From: Rubricoccus sp038746605
GTDB taxonomy: Bacteria; Bacteroidota; Rhodothermia; Rhodothermales; Rubricoccaceae
DNA length: 64,000 nucleotides
Reading direction: 5' to 3'
Assembly (NCBI GenBank): GCA_038746605.1
Contig: JBCDKM010000015.1
Span: 59,526-123,525, forward strand
The notes below the pieces were generated by a model. That model did not search any database. It was given only the letters and a program-made list of their open reading frames with translations, and had not been told where the DNA came from. A program made the translations under genes and the position numbers. Each line of letters starts with the position of its first letter. The stretch's first letter is position 1. This document shows positions 37,326 to 46,279 of the stretch, piece by piece.

Positions 37326-39005
37326 ATGCTCGTCTCTCTGCTCGGTCTCGTGATGTGGGGACTCCTCGTGGGCGCTCCCCGCGCTCAGGTGGCCGTCAGC
37401 GCCTACGCGGACAAGAATGTCGTGGACGTGGGGGAGACCGTGCTGTTCATCGTGGAGGTGACGGGAGAGGAACCGACCGGGGCCCTCTTGCCGCCCCGGC
37501 CCTCCTCTAATCTCCGGCTGCTCTCGCGCACCCCAGCTCTCCGGGAGCGCACCAGCTTCGGCGCTCAGCTTCAGGTTCGCTACGGCTGGCGCTATCGCGC
37601 CGAACGGCCCGGTGTAGCACGTCTCGGTAGTATGCGTCTCCAGATCGGAGGCCAAGCATACACCACGGACCCGATCCCGGTCGATATCGTGCGGAGGCGG
37701 GCACCTGCGGCCCCCAGCCCGCAGGGCGTGCCGTCCCCCTCTCCAGTGCGCGAGGGGGACCTGGTCGTCCGGGCCGAGCCCCGCAAGACGAGCGCGGTAG
37801 TGGGCGAGCAGATCATCGTGGACTACGTCCTGTATTTCGATCCCGCGCGCCTCTCGCCTCGGCAGGCCGTTGCGGTGGGGACCTGGGACGCGCCGGGGTT
37901 CTGGCGCGAGGAACTGGACGTGCCCTCGCGCGAGACCTACCCGCGCTCGGTCACGTTCGGGGGCCGCAGCATGCAAGCCGTGACCGTCCGGCGGCTCGCG
38001 CTGTTTCCGGCCCGCGCTGGGTCGCTGGAACTCGCCGCGATGGAGTACGAAGTGGAGGTCCGTGAGATGGACACCCGCGATCCGTTCGCGCCGTTCTTTC
38101 GGCCGTTCTCCTCGCGGCGCTCAGATCGGGAGGTGGTGGCTCCGTCCACGATTATCGAGGTGGAGCCGCTCCCAACAGGCGCCCCGGAGACCTTCGCGGG
38201 GGCGGTCGGAGACTTCGACATGGTGGCGCGGGTCGATCCGGTCTCCGTGGAACCAGGCGAGGCCGTTTTCCTCGCGCTCACGATGCGCGGCACGGGCAAC
38301 GCCGCGACGCTCGCTGCGCCCGATGCTCCGGCACCCGACGGGGTGGACGCCTACGCGCCACAATCCGAGAGGAGCGCAGATCGTCAGCGCTTGCCGTTCC
38401 GCTCATCCCGGACGTTCACTTACACGTTTGTCCCGCAGGGAGCCAGCTTCGAAATCCCCGAGATCGTGTGGTCCTACTTCGACCCCGAGGCGGGCGAGTA
38501 CGTCACGCTTCGCGAGGGGCCGTTCCCCATCACTGTCACCGGTGGTGTGCTCGCGGCAGCGTCCACCTCGCGCGAGACGGCACGATGGCAGCGGTCCGGT
38601 GGCGTCTCGGCGGGCGCGTTGTGGGGGCTCCTGGCTGTCGGTGTGACGCTTCCTGCCGTGGCCGGACTCGGGCTCATCGGCGCCCGAGCCGTGCGGACAC
38701 GCCGCGAGCGTCAGCGGACTCCAGATGCGGCACTCAGCCTGACGTCTGCACCGGACCGTCCCGCTCGCGAGCGCGCAGCGGACGTAGGGACGTTTGTCCG
38801 AGACTCGCTGGCGTCGTCTTTCGGACCGGAGGTGCGGATGCTTCCCCGTACCCGCCTCGTGGCGCGCGTGGCAGAGGCCGGGAGGCCCGAGATCGCCGAG
38901 GTGCTCGGTCGGATTCTCGCGGACGTGGAGAGGTCGCAGTTCGCGGGGGCCCCGCTACCTGAAGAGACAGAGCAGGTCGCCCGAGACGCCATCGCTCGAC
39001 TGTAG
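37326..39005 (+). CDS. batD: BatD-like oxygen tolerance protein
   Basis: 559 residues with a signal peptide (LGLVMWGLLVGAPRAQ). The BatD domain opens VSAYADKNVVDVGETVLFIV, with YGWRYRAERPGVARLGSMRL and VVRAEPRKTSAVVGEQIIVD typical of its repeated Ig-like units. A TM helix (about 462-482, GALWGLLAVGVTLPAVAGLG) is followed by a helical cytoplasmic tail. Length is near the family norm (about 560-600). BatD works with BatA-C in stress or aerotolerance. The ATG used lies behind palindrome R15; the frame is open further upstream but overlaps batC. Confidence 0.88.
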   Translation: MLVSLLGLVMWGLLVGAPRAQVAVSAYADKNVVDVGETVLFIVEVTGEEPTGALLPPRPSSNLRLLSRTPALRERTSFGAQLQVRYGWRYRAERPGVARLGSMRLQIGGQAYTTDPIPVDIVRRRAPAAPSPQGVPSPSPVREGDLVVRAEPRKTSAVVGEQIIVDYVLYFDPARLSPRQAVAVGTWDAPGFWREELDVPSRETYPRSVTFGGRSMQAVTVRRLALFPARAGSLELAAMEYEVEVREMDTRDPFAPFFRPFSSRRSDREVVAPSTIIEVEPLPTGAPETFAGAVGDFDMVARVDPVSVEPGEAVFLALTMRGTGNAATLAAPDAPAPDGVDAYAPQSERSADRQRLPFRSSRTFTYTFVPQGASFEIPEIVWSYFDPEAGEYVTLREGPFPITVTGGVLAAASTSRETARWQRSGGVSAGALWGLLAVGVTLPAVAGLGLIGARAVRTRRERQRTPDAALSLTSAPDRPARERAADVGTFVRDSLASSFGPEVRMLPRTRLVARVAEAGRPEIAEVLGRILADVERSQFAGAPLPEETEQVARDAIARL

Positions 39006-39040
39006 CAAGAGCGACGCCTCACGACGAACGCGTCCAAACG

Positions 39041-39078
39041 AGAACCGGCCGCCCCCACGGTTGGGAGCGGCCGGTTCT
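39041..39078. terminator. Bidirectional terminator between batD and the leftward lipoprotein gene
   Basis: Perfect 12-bp stem AGAACCGGCCGC / GCGGCCGGTTCT with a 14-nt loop. It is followed on the right by a single arm of the dispersed palindrome (39081-39091). Confidence 0.8.
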
Positions 39079-39080
39079 CT

Positions 39081-39091
39081 GCCGAGGCGGG
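39081..39091. repeat. Half copy of the dispersed palindrome
   Basis: Only one arm (CCCGCCTCGGC in the gene sense) is present, at the usual 5 nt behind the stop (TAG-CCCCT-CCCGCC). The second arm is absent. Confidence 0.6.
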
Positions 39092-39096
39092 AGGGG

Positions 39097-40557
39097 CTAG
39101 CGCACGCGCGTGGTGCAAGAGACCCCGCCCGAGGAGGCACGGATGGACTGGCCGGGCGTCCAGCCCTTGAAGAAGTAGTCCTCGCGGCTCGGGCCGGAAC
39201 GGTTGTACTGGGCGGCTGCCCGGCGCGCGATGGAGGCGACGCGCGGGTCGCCCGAGGCCGCGACGCGGTTGAACCGGTCAGCGACGCACCAGAAGGCTGC
39301 ACGGCCGTCCACCGAAGAAGGACGCCCTGCGCTGTTGGCGTATGCCTGCGCTTGCGCGTAGAGCGTCGGGCCGTGGCTCGGCTGGAACGACAGCGCCTGC
39401 TGCAGCAGCGAGCCGCGGCTCCCGAGGCCAGCGGAGGCACGAGCGTAGTAGAAGTCCGCGCTCTGGGCAGCGTTGGCCTTCGCGATGGCCTGGTTGAAGT
39501 ACTCCTCGGCCTGAGCGCGGTCGCCGCGGCGCCAGGAGCGGCGGAAGAGGGCGTAGAACTGGCTCGCGGAGAGGCGGTCCGGGTCCTGCTCCAAGAGCGC
39601 CCCGACGATATCGTCGAAGTAGGCGTCCTGGATGGCCTCCGTATCACCGCCCGCCTCGGTCACCTGCTCGGGAAGCTGGTTGGCGGCGGCGAAGATCTGG
39701 CGGCGCTCGGTGTCATCGAGGGATTCCGGGTCCGTGTTGTACTTCGTGACGAGGCTCGCGATGAGCTCCGGCGTAGCGGTCTGGGATGGGTCCGCTGGAG
39801 GCGTGCGTGCCAGTTCCGCGATCTGCGTGGCGTACTGCGCGTAGCCGGTGTCGTCCATGTATGGCACGAGGCTGTCGATAAAGTCCGCGCGCTCCGTTGG
39901 CTGCTCGTAGATCTCTGCCGAGAGGGTGAACAACTGCTGGAGGTACCAGTCCTCCATCTCCTCCGGGTCGGCCTCGAAGGCCGAGTTGAAGGCGTCGAAC
40001 TGGCGCCGGCTCGCGTCGTCGTAGGCGTCCGAGTAGGAGTAGTAGAAGTATCCCTCGCGGAGGTCGCGCGGGAAGGTCTCGAAGGCCACGCCTGCTGCGT
40101 TCAACGCCTCCACGCCGAGCTCGCGCGTCTGGAGTGCGGAGTCGAGGTAGACCTTGCGATTGTCCTCGTCCTGCGTCGCGAAGAACTCGTAGATGTTCGC
40201 GAGGCGGAGGAAATTGCGGTCGTCGGGCTCGCCACCGGTGAAGAGGGGCTCGTTGGCCGTGAGCCACTTCAGATACGTGTAGGCGGAGCAGAACGCATCG
40301 ACGCGAACGCGGTCGTTGGTCTCGGCGGCCGAGTTGGCGTTGCGGTAGAACTCAGCCGCGAGGCTGTAGTTGGCGCGCACGTTCTCCTGGATGAAGTAGG
40401 CGCGGTCTGGGCAGATCCCGTTGGAGGCCGTCGTGACGGTCTCAGTCGCGCGCGTCGTTTCGACGACGGGCTCGTCTGCGGGTGGCGGCGCGGCGCACGC
40501 GGCGAGGACAACGGCCGCGAGTGCAGCGAAGCCGAGCGTGTGGCGGAGGCGGAGCAT
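39097..40557 (-). CDS. TPR-containing lipoprotein
   Basis: 486 residues. The leader ends in AVVLAACAAP (lipobox). The rest is helical with TPR-like spacing (RANYSLAAEFYRNANSAAET, QAEEYFNQAIAKANAAQSA) and a C-terminal tail with Cys and Arg (SSGGVSCTTRVR). Last gene of a three-gene leftward run (DUF4270 lipoprotein, barrel protein, this), so an outer-membrane or periplasmic scaffold role is plausible. I do not recognise a named family. Confidence 0.7.
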   Translation of the reverse strand: MLRLRHTLGFAALAAVVLAACAAPPPADEPVVETTRATETVTTASNGICPDRAYFIQENVRANYSLAAEFYRNANSAAETNDRVRVDAFCSAYTYLKWLTANEPLFTGGEPDDRNFLRLANIYEFFATQDEDNRKVYLDSALQTRELGVEALNAAGVAFETFPRDLREGYFYYSYSDAYDDASRRQFDAFNSAFEADPEEMEDWYLQQLFTLSAEIYEQPTERADFIDSLVPYMDDTGYAQYATQIAELARTPPADPSQTATPELIASLVTKYNTDPESLDDTERRQIFAAANQLPEQVTEAGGDTEAIQDAYFDDIVGALLEQDPDRLSASQFYALFRRSWRRGDRAQAEEYFNQAIAKANAAQSADFYYARASAGLGSRGSLLQQALSFQPSHGPTLYAQAQAYANSAGRPSSVDGRAAFWCVADRFNRVAASGDPRVASIARRAAAQYNRSGPSREDYFFKGWTPGQSIRASSGGVSCTTRVR

Positions 40558-40595
40558 AGGGGGGAGGGAGGAGAAGCGTAGAGGGTACGTGGGGG

Positions 40596-41903
40596 CTAGC
40601 CGAGGCGGCGGCGGACAAACCAGCGCTCTCCGAAGTTTAGCGTCAGCGTGCCACGCCAAAATAGGTCGCGAACAAGAATCCCAGAGGCTTCGCCACGGGT
40701 CCCGACTTCGAAGCCGAGATCCAAGCGAGCGTTGGAGAGCCGAGTGGGCAGAGAAAGGCCACCCGTGAGAGCTCGTGTCAAGAGTGTCTGGTCGTCGGCC
40801 CGGATGAATCCGTCTTCGACATAAGCCCCGAGGCGGTAGGAGATCTGCTGGATGTACGAGGCGCCTCGGCGACCACCTCCGGGTGTCCACTCCAGCCCAC
40901 CGCCTATGCGCAGTCTGTCCTCAAGGGTCGCGTTGGTCGTGCTGGAGGTCGGGTTGTAGCCACCGAAGGGGAAGTCGCTTTCGAAGTCGCTCCAGGGCTC
41001 GTAGACGGCATCGGCAGAGGCGAGGAAGCGATTGCTCGCGCGATAGGCAACGCCAGCGCGAGCGAGCAGCGGGAGTGTGATGTCGCCGTCGGACTGAGTC
41101 GAGAGCGTGTCGCGGTTCAGGCTCGTGCCGAGGGTGGTGGCACGAGAGCCTCGGAGAGTTGCCGGCAGGGTGACGGCGGCAGCCAGCGTGAGACCGTCGT
41201 TCTCGGCTGCGAGCCGGCGGAAGGTGGCCGTCGCGCCGACCGTGCCGGTAAATCCGTACATGCGCGTGGACTGTGCCTCGCGAGTCTCGAGGAAGGCGTC
41301 GCTCGCGCTCGGAAACTCCGTGCGGCGCAGATACTCTACCGTGCCGAGGAGTGCGTCCGCACTCGCGCCGACGGTGAGCACCTCACCGACTTTACCGCCG
41401 AGGCCGAGCGAGATGCGCTGGAGTCCCCCGTTGCCTTCGAGGTTGGAGCGAAACTCGACGGGGTCGCCTCCATCGAGATCCACCATGCCCTCTTCGGCGG
41501 CACGATAGTTCACACGCGAGTATGGACGGTAGGAGAGGGTAGCGCCGAGACGGTTGGCGTACAACGGGATGCCGAACTGAAGAAACTCGATGCCACCTGC
41601 GGTCGCCTCCGACATGGTATCGTTGGCATCGGTCGCTCGGATGCCCCGAACCGTTCCCGAGGCGGAGAAGGTGGCGAGAGACTGGTCGGCGCCGTGAGCG
41701 GGGTTGGAGAGCCCGTTGTAAAGCCCAGATCGGATCGCAACGCCCGACACGCCCATGGCGTCGGCTTGGGACGAGGAGCCGTCTGCACGTTGACCGAGGG
41801 CGAAGCGCGAGTAAATGGAGCCGTAGTCGCTCTGGGCTGAGACGGTCGCGGTAGGGAGCGTCGCCAGCCCGGCGAAAGCGAGAAGAAGCGCGAGGCGAGA
41901 CAT
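40596..41903 (-). CDS. Outer-membrane beta-barrel protein
   Basis: 435 residues with a signal peptide (LALLLAFAGLATLPTATVSA). The N-terminus after cleavage reads YGSIYSRFALGQ, then DAMGVSGVAIRSGLYNGLSNPAH, the pattern of FadL/OmpP1-like barrels of Bacteroidota (amGG..A....NPA). Alternating strands continue to a C-terminal TLTLNFGERWFVRRRLG. It starts 3 bp after the DUF4270 gene stop, so the two are tightly coupled. Ligand unknown. Confidence 0.75.
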   Translation of the reverse strand: MSRLALLLAFAGLATLPTATVSAQSDYGSIYSRFALGQRADGSSSQADAMGVSGVAIRSGLYNGLSNPAHGADQSLATFSASGTVRGIRATDANDTMSEATAGGIEFLQFGIPLYANRLGATLSYRPYSRVNYRAAEEGMVDLDGGDPVEFRSNLEGNGGLQRISLGLGGKVGEVLTVGASADALLGTVEYLRRTEFPSASDAFLETREAQSTRMYGFTGTVGATATFRRLAAENDGLTLAAAVTLPATLRGSRATTLGTSLNRDTLSTQSDGDITLPLLARAGVAYRASNRFLASADAVYEPWSDFESDFPFGGYNPTSSTTNATLEDRLRIGGGLEWTPGGGRRGASYIQQISYRLGAYVEDGFIRADDQTLLTRALTGGLSLPTRLSNARLDLGFEVGTRGEASGILVRDLFWRGTLTLNFGERWFVRRRLG

Positions 41904-41906
41904 GGG

Positions 41907-43139
41907 CTAAGCGGGGCTGCCGACGGTGATGAGCGAGAGGCGTGGGCGGCGCGGGGTGTCCGGGCTCGGCACAGGCTCGTCTTCTATGAGGATGGGAAGT
42001 ACTCCCAAGCCAAGGGGCGAGGAGGGGGGGCCGAGCTCGAACCGGGAAATGGATTGATCTCCGAGTAGCGCGGCTTGCAGTAGAGAGGTCAAATCTCTGT
42101 TCCGCAGTAGGATCTCATCGTCGACCTCGCTCAGGTCCCGTTCGAGGATGAGAACGCGCGTCTCGTCTTCGTCGCCTAGGACGGCGAAGAGCGAAAGGCG
42201 CGGGAGGAGCGGCCGGTGAAATCCGTCGTTGAGATCGTTGACGGATCGGTCAATGGGGATGCGGAGGCCCGCGTTGGCGAGAGGCAAGTCCTGTACCTCG
42301 TCGAGCCCGAACTGGAGGCCAAAGAACTCAGGGGTGCCATCACGCAGGAGGAATCGATCTGCGATCTCGGAGGGGGCGCCTCGATCGAGAGCGGTGTAGA
42401 CTTCCACGAGGTCATAGCGGACCGTATCTCGTGTCGTTTCGCCGTCGTCCTCGTACTCCTCACCGATCAGGACGAGGTGCGAGGCGGGCGCGTTAAACCC
42501 GACGACGGCGCCTGGCGTAGCGCCTTGAGGGACGCTGAGCTGGAAGCCCTCGAAGAAGATGTCCAGGCTATCACGGAACGTTGCCTGATTGGCCGCGACG
42601 TAGGCATCGGGCAGCGTGAGCGTCACGAGACTATCCGTCGCAGAGAACATCTCGCTCACGAGAACATCGCCGGTGGCGAGCGTCGTGTCAGATGGGAGGC
42701 CCTCTGGGTTCCAGTTGGCCGTTACCTCGCGGATCTCGACCGGTACCATCGCGAGTGTATCACCAATGGCTTCCGCTCGGACGAGTTCGATCTGAACGCG
42801 CTCCACGTCGCGCTCATCGAAGGCAGTGGAGCCAGCTTGCTCGCGAGCATCGAGGTAGGCGGTCGCGCGGGTATCGCCAAGGATGGTATCCGTGAAGGCG
42901 CCTAGCAGGAGGCGGGTTTGGACAGGGGAGCCAGATCCGTCCGCGAAGCCGCCGGTGAGTTCGATGCGCTCGGCGGGGAAGAGGGAGTCGGCTGCGACGA
43001 GGCGAGCGTTTGGGTCGGAGGTCTCGTCGCCGATGAGAGTGAGGCCGACGCCTGAGGGATCCTGGCAGGCGGCGAGGGCGAGCGCTAGTCCCGCGAAGAT
43101 CGGGATGGTGAGGCGCGCGTGGGAAAGCTTCGGATGCAC
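41907..43139 (-). CDS. DUF4270-like lipoprotein
   Basis: 410 residues. The leader ends in LALALAACQDPSG (lipobox). Features of DUF4270 are an opening with L(I)GDE and repeated blocks on measurable beta strands (PVQTRLLLGAFTDTILGDTR, ATAYLDAREQAGSTAFDE, ADRFLLRDGTPEFFGLQFG). These are surface lipoproteins of Bacteroidota with unknown function. First gene of the run with the barrel protein and TPR lipoprotein. The 301-bp region upstream (43140-43440) is divergent and contains palindrome R16 and no convincing gene. Confidence 0.72.
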   Translation of the reverse strand: MHPKLSHARLTIPIFAGLALALAACQDPSGVGLTLIGDETSDPNARLVAADSLFPAERIELTGGFADGSGSPVQTRLLLGAFTDTILGDTRATAYLDAREQAGSTAFDERDVERVQIELVRAEAIGDTLAMVPVEIREVTANWNPEGLPSDTTLATGDVLVSEMFSATDSLVTLTLPDAYVAANQATFRDSLDIFFEGFQLSVPQGATPGAVVGFNAPASHLVLIGEEYEDDGETTRDTVRYDLVEVYTALDRGAPSEIADRFLLRDGTPEFFGLQFGLDEVQDLPLANAGLRIPIDRSVNDLNDGFHRPLLPRLSLFAVLGDEDETRVLILERDLSEVDDEILLRNRDLTSLLQAALLGDQSISRFELGPPSSPLGLGVLPILIEDEPVPSPDTPRRPRLSLITVGSPA

Positions 43140-43291
43140 GGAGCGAATCGGAGGAGGCAGTGGGCAGCCCCAACGCAGTCCCGGGCGCTTTCGCGTGGGA
43201 GGAGGCGAAGGGGATCAGAGAGTACCCGAGGAGATCCCGGCCCAACTCTGACGTTCATGAGAAAACGTCGCCCTCGGGTCCGAGCAGAGGC

Positions 43292-43313
43292 CCCGCCTCG
43301 GCACCGAGGCGGG
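43292..43313. repeat. Dispersed palindrome R16, short-spacer form, in a divergent gap
   Basis: CCCGCCTCGG-CA-CCGAGGCGGG, one of few copies not behind a stop codon. The right flank (AGGAGTCG) matches that of R18. Confidence 0.88.
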
Positions 43314-43440
43314 AGGAGTCGTGCCGAGGATTGACAGTCCCTTCATCTATGCCGTGTCGGGAGTACCTTCACGCCCCCTGCACGAAGCGCTTCCAAGAGC
43401 ATGCCTCGTGCCTCTTCTTCCCCAAGCCCCACTCGTTCTC

Positions 43441-45555
43441 ATGAAAGCGTACGACGCCGACCACATTCGAAACGTCGCCCTTGTCGGCCACCAGGGGACC
43501 GGGAAGACGACGTTGGCCGAAGCCATGCTGTTCTCCGCTGGTGCCATTCCCCGCCGGGGCTCCGTTGAGGAGGGCTCCACCCAGAGCGACTACCACAGCT
43601 CCGAGAAGGAGCGCGGGATGAGCGTTTTCACCTCGCTGCTTCATGCAGAGTGGGAGGGCCACAAGATCAACATCCTCGATACACCCGGATACCTCGACTT
43701 CTCCGCTGAGACCATCACGGCCCTCAAGGCAGCCGACACGGCCATCTTCGTCCTCGATGCCTCGGAGGGCGTGCAGGTGGGGACCGAACTCGGGTGGACC
43801 TACACCGAGATGACGGACACCCCTGCGATGTTCGTCCTCAACAAGCTGGACACGGGCGACTCCGACTTTGAGAGCGCGCTGGCGCGCGTGAAGGAGCGGT
43901 TTGGCAATGCAGCCGTGCCAGTGCAATTGCCGGGAGGCTCGGGGACCCGGACGATTATCGATGTCCTCCTCATGAAGCAGATCCGGTTTAGTGAGGACGG
44001 AAGCCAGACCATCGAGCCCATCGCGGATGCCTTTGCGGAGCGTGCCGCAGAGCTACACAACGAACTCGTCGAGTCCATCGCAGAGAACGACGAGGGCCTG
44101 ATGGAACTGTACTTCGAGAAGGGTGAGTTGAGTGAGGACGAGATGCGGAAGGGCCTCCATGAGGCCATGATCAAGCGGGAGCTGTTTCCCATCTTCCTGA
44201 CCGTCGCGAGCGAGAACGTCGGCGTCTCGCGCCTGATGAGCTTCATCGACAACGTGCTGCCCTCGCCTGCCGAGATGCCCCCGCCCCACATGCAGAGCGG
44301 AGAAGTCGGCACGGACGCCTCGTCCAGTCCCGTCGCGTTCGTCTGGCGCACGATGGCCGAGGAGCATGTCGGGGAGTTCTCCTTCCTGAAGGTCTACGAC
44401 GGGACCCTCCAGCAGGGCATGGACCTCGAAAACGGCTCCGACGGACACACGGAGCGCCTCGGTCCGATCTACGCCATCAACGGCAAGTCGCGCGATGCGA
44501 TGGACTCGCTCGCAGCGGGCGACCTCGGCGCGACGGTCAAGCTCAAGAGCACCGGTACGGGAGACACACTGCGCTCGAAGGGAGCAGACGCTGTCGTCGC
44601 GCCCATCGAATACCCGGAGCCGAGGATGCGGATGGCAGTTCGCGCCTCGAAGCAGGGCGAGGAGGACAAGATGGCGCAGGGCCTCCACCAACTCGTCAAG
44701 GAGGACCCCTCGCTCGTCATCGAGCACGACTCCCACCTCGGCCAGATCACGCTCGGAGGCCAGGGCGAGATGCACCTCGACATCGCGAAGTACCGACTTT
44801 CCACCCGCTCCGGCGTGGAGGTGGAGTACACGCAGCCCAAGATTTCGTACCGCGAGACCGTACAGGGCGAGGCCCGCACCAGCTACCGGCACAAGAAGCA
44901 AACCGGCGGCGCGGGACAGTTCGCGGACATCTCGATGGTGGTAGCGCCGCTCAACGGCGAGTACCAGCCGCCCGAGGACATCAAGGTCCGTAAGGTCCAC
45001 GAGCACTCCACGGACTGGGGCTCCACCGTCGAACTCGTCGATGCCATCGTGGGCGGCGTGATCGACATGCAGCGGTTCACGGGCGCGATTCTGAAAGGCA
45101 TCGCGGATGCGCTGCAGGAGGGACCCGTTGCCGGATACCCGGTGGGCGACGTACGCGTCGTGGTCTACGATGGCGGCATGCACTCCGTGGATTCCAACGA
45201 GAACGCCTTCAAGACAGCCTCCAAGATGGCCTTCCGCACGGGCTTCCGCGACGCCCGCCCGACGATCCTAGAGCCGATCATGGACCTGGAGGTCAAGGTG
45301 CCGGAGTCCCAGATGGGCGACGTCCTCGGCGACCTCAACACGCGTCGGGCTCGCATCCAAGGCATGGAGGCCGACGGGCCGTTCCAGGTCATCAAGGCAC
45401 ACGTCCCAGAATCGGAGTTGTACCGGTATTCCACCTCGCTCCGCTCGATGACGCAGGGACGCGGTCTCCATCGGTCTACCTTCCTCCGCTACGAGCCGAT
45501 GCCGCGCAACGTGCAGGAGGATCTGGCTGCCCAGCGCGCCGCCGACGACGAGTAG
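43441..45555 (+). CDS. Elongation factor G-like GTPase (EF-G paralogue)
   Basis: 704 residues. The GTPase domain has G1 GHQGTGKTTL (not the AHxDxGKTT of canonical EF-G), switch region HSSEKERGMSVFTSLLHAEW (RGM in place of RGIT), G3 ILDTPGYLDF and G4 FVLNKLDTGD. Domains II-V follow, including the domain IV opening YRHKKQTGGAGQFADI and GVIDMQRFTGAILKGI. These features place it in the EF-G-like group whose members may lack classical translocase activity. It is flanked by palindromes R16 and R17. The ATG just before the GTPase was chosen; an upstream in-frame start would add 40 non-conserved residues. Confidence 0.87.
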   Translation: MKAYDADHIRNVALVGHQGTGKTTLAEAMLFSAGAIPRRGSVEEGSTQSDYHSSEKERGMSVFTSLLHAEWEGHKINILDTPGYLDFSAETITALKAADTAIFVLDASEGVQVGTELGWTYTEMTDTPAMFVLNKLDTGDSDFESALARVKERFGNAAVPVQLPGGSGTRTIIDVLLMKQIRFSEDGSQTIEPIADAFAERAAELHNELVESIAENDEGLMELYFEKGELSEDEMRKGLHEAMIKRELFPIFLTVASENVGVSRLMSFIDNVLPSPAEMPPPHMQSGEVGTDASSSPVAFVWRTMAEEHVGEFSFLKVYDGTLQQGMDLENGSDGHTERLGPIYAINGKSRDAMDSLAAGDLGATVKLKSTGTGDTLRSKGADAVVAPIEYPEPRMRMAVRASKQGEEDKMAQGLHQLVKEDPSLVIEHDSHLGQITLGGQGEMHLDIAKYRLSTRSGVEVEYTQPKISYRETVQGEARTSYRHKKQTGGAGQFADISMVVAPLNGEYQPPEDIKVRKVHEHSTDWGSTVELVDAIVGGVIDMQRFTGAILKGIADALQEGPVAGYPVGDVRVVVYDGGMHSVDSNENAFKTASKMAFRTGFRDARPTILEPIMDLEVKVPESQMGDVLGDLNTRRARIQGMEADGPFQVIKAHVPESELYRYSTSLRSMTQGRGLHRSTFLRYEPMPRNVQEDLAAQRAADDE

Positions 45556-45572
45556 CGTTCCGTCTTGACTTC

Positions 45573-45608
45573 CCCGCCTCGGTCGCCGCGCGAAGAGACC
45601 GAGGCGGG
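45573..45608. repeat. Dispersed palindrome R17, long-spacer form
   Basis: Eleven-base arms CCCGCCTCGGT / ACCGAGGCGGG with a 14-nt loop (GCGCGAAG), 17 nt behind the stop of the EF-G-like gene and just ahead of a classical terminator. Confidence 0.88.
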
Positions 45609-45615
45609 CATCGTC

Positions 45616-45649
45616 GCCGCCAGGACCCGAGAGTTCCGGCGGCTTTTTT
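45616..45649 (+). terminator. Rho-independent terminator after the EF-G-like gene
   Basis: GC stem GCCGCC / GGCGGC followed by TTTTTT. It is the only clear U-run terminator in the window and stands directly behind palindrome R17. Confidence 0.85.
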
Positions 45650-45737
45650 CTGTCAGGTTCATGGGTGCGGAGGCTCTTGCGAAAGCGAGACCGGCCGTGG
45701 GGACGGAAAAACGCGGCTTGACGTGAAGCGGCATCGA

Positions 45738-45778
45738 AATGACGCGATGCGGAAACATGGAATGACGCGATGCGTCAT
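45738..45778 (+). promoter_or_regulatory. Operator-like repeats upstream of phaR
   Basis: The 14-mer AATGACGCGATGCG occurs twice with a 23-base period (45738-45751 and 45761-45774). The second copy is part of a dyad ATGACGC-GAT-GCGTCAT (45762-45778) ending 26 nt before the phaR ATG. PhaR proteins commonly repress their own gene and the phasin gene, so this is a good candidate for its binding site. Confidence 0.6.
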
Positions 45779-45804
45779 ATTGCATCCACGCCCCCAGCCC
45801 ACTC

Positions 45805-46272
45805 ATGCCCCGCACCATCAAACGCTACGGCTCTCGCAAGCTCTATGACACCGGAGCCAGCGAGTATGTCTCTCTCGACCGTGTCGCCGCTCTCATCCGC
45901 GAGGGCGAAGACGTTCAGATCGTGGACAACAAGTCTGGCGACGATGTGACGGGCGTGGTCCTCGCGCAGATCATTGCCGAGGAGGGCCGCAATGGTTCCG
46001 GGCTTTCGTCCGGCTTCCTCCACGATCTCGTCCGCATGGGCGAGCGCGTGATCCGCAAGGGCGAGGAGACCGTGGGCGATGTCGTCGCTGGGGCGAAGAA
46101 GAACGTGGGCGAGATGGTGGGCGATGCCCGCCGCCGCGTCCGCGAGGTCGCCCCGCTGGCCGACGTGCGCGGCGAGATGGTTCGCCTTCGCGAGCGCCTC
46201 GATGCGCTGGAGTCCTCGCTCGACGAGCGGGACTCTGACGAGACCCCCGAACCGCCCGCCAATGCGGGATAA
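45805..46272 (+). CDS. phaR: Polyhydroxyalkanoate synthesis regulator PhaR
   Basis: 155 residues. The N-terminal PHB/PHA accumulation regulator DNA-binding domain is clear: IKRYGSRKLYDTGASEYVSL, then VAALIREGEDVQIVDNKSGD and VTGVVLAQIIAEE. The C-terminal half is helical with Gly/Val-rich segments and a coiled coil (MVRLRERLDALESSLDERD). PhaR binds both PHA granules and DNA and represses phasin and its own gene until granules form. It sits directly before the phasin gene, as expected. Confidence 0.9.
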   Translation: MPRTIKRYGSRKLYDTGASEYVSLDRVAALIREGEDVQIVDNKSGDDVTGVVLAQIIAEEGRNGSGLSSGFLHDLVRMGERVIRKGEETVGDVVAGAKKNVGEMVGDARRRVREVAPLADVRGEMVRLRERLDALESSLDERDSDETPEPPANAG

Positions 46273-46279
46273 CCGACTC

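Noticed and set aside
35424..37976. 850-codon open frame opposite the thioredoxin-bat genes
   Set aside because: Crosses four recognised genes and repeats; no domain seen.
38794..40581. 595-codon frame opposite the TPR lipoprotein
   Set aside because: Conflicts with a gene having a clear lipobox and TPR pattern; low-complexity product.
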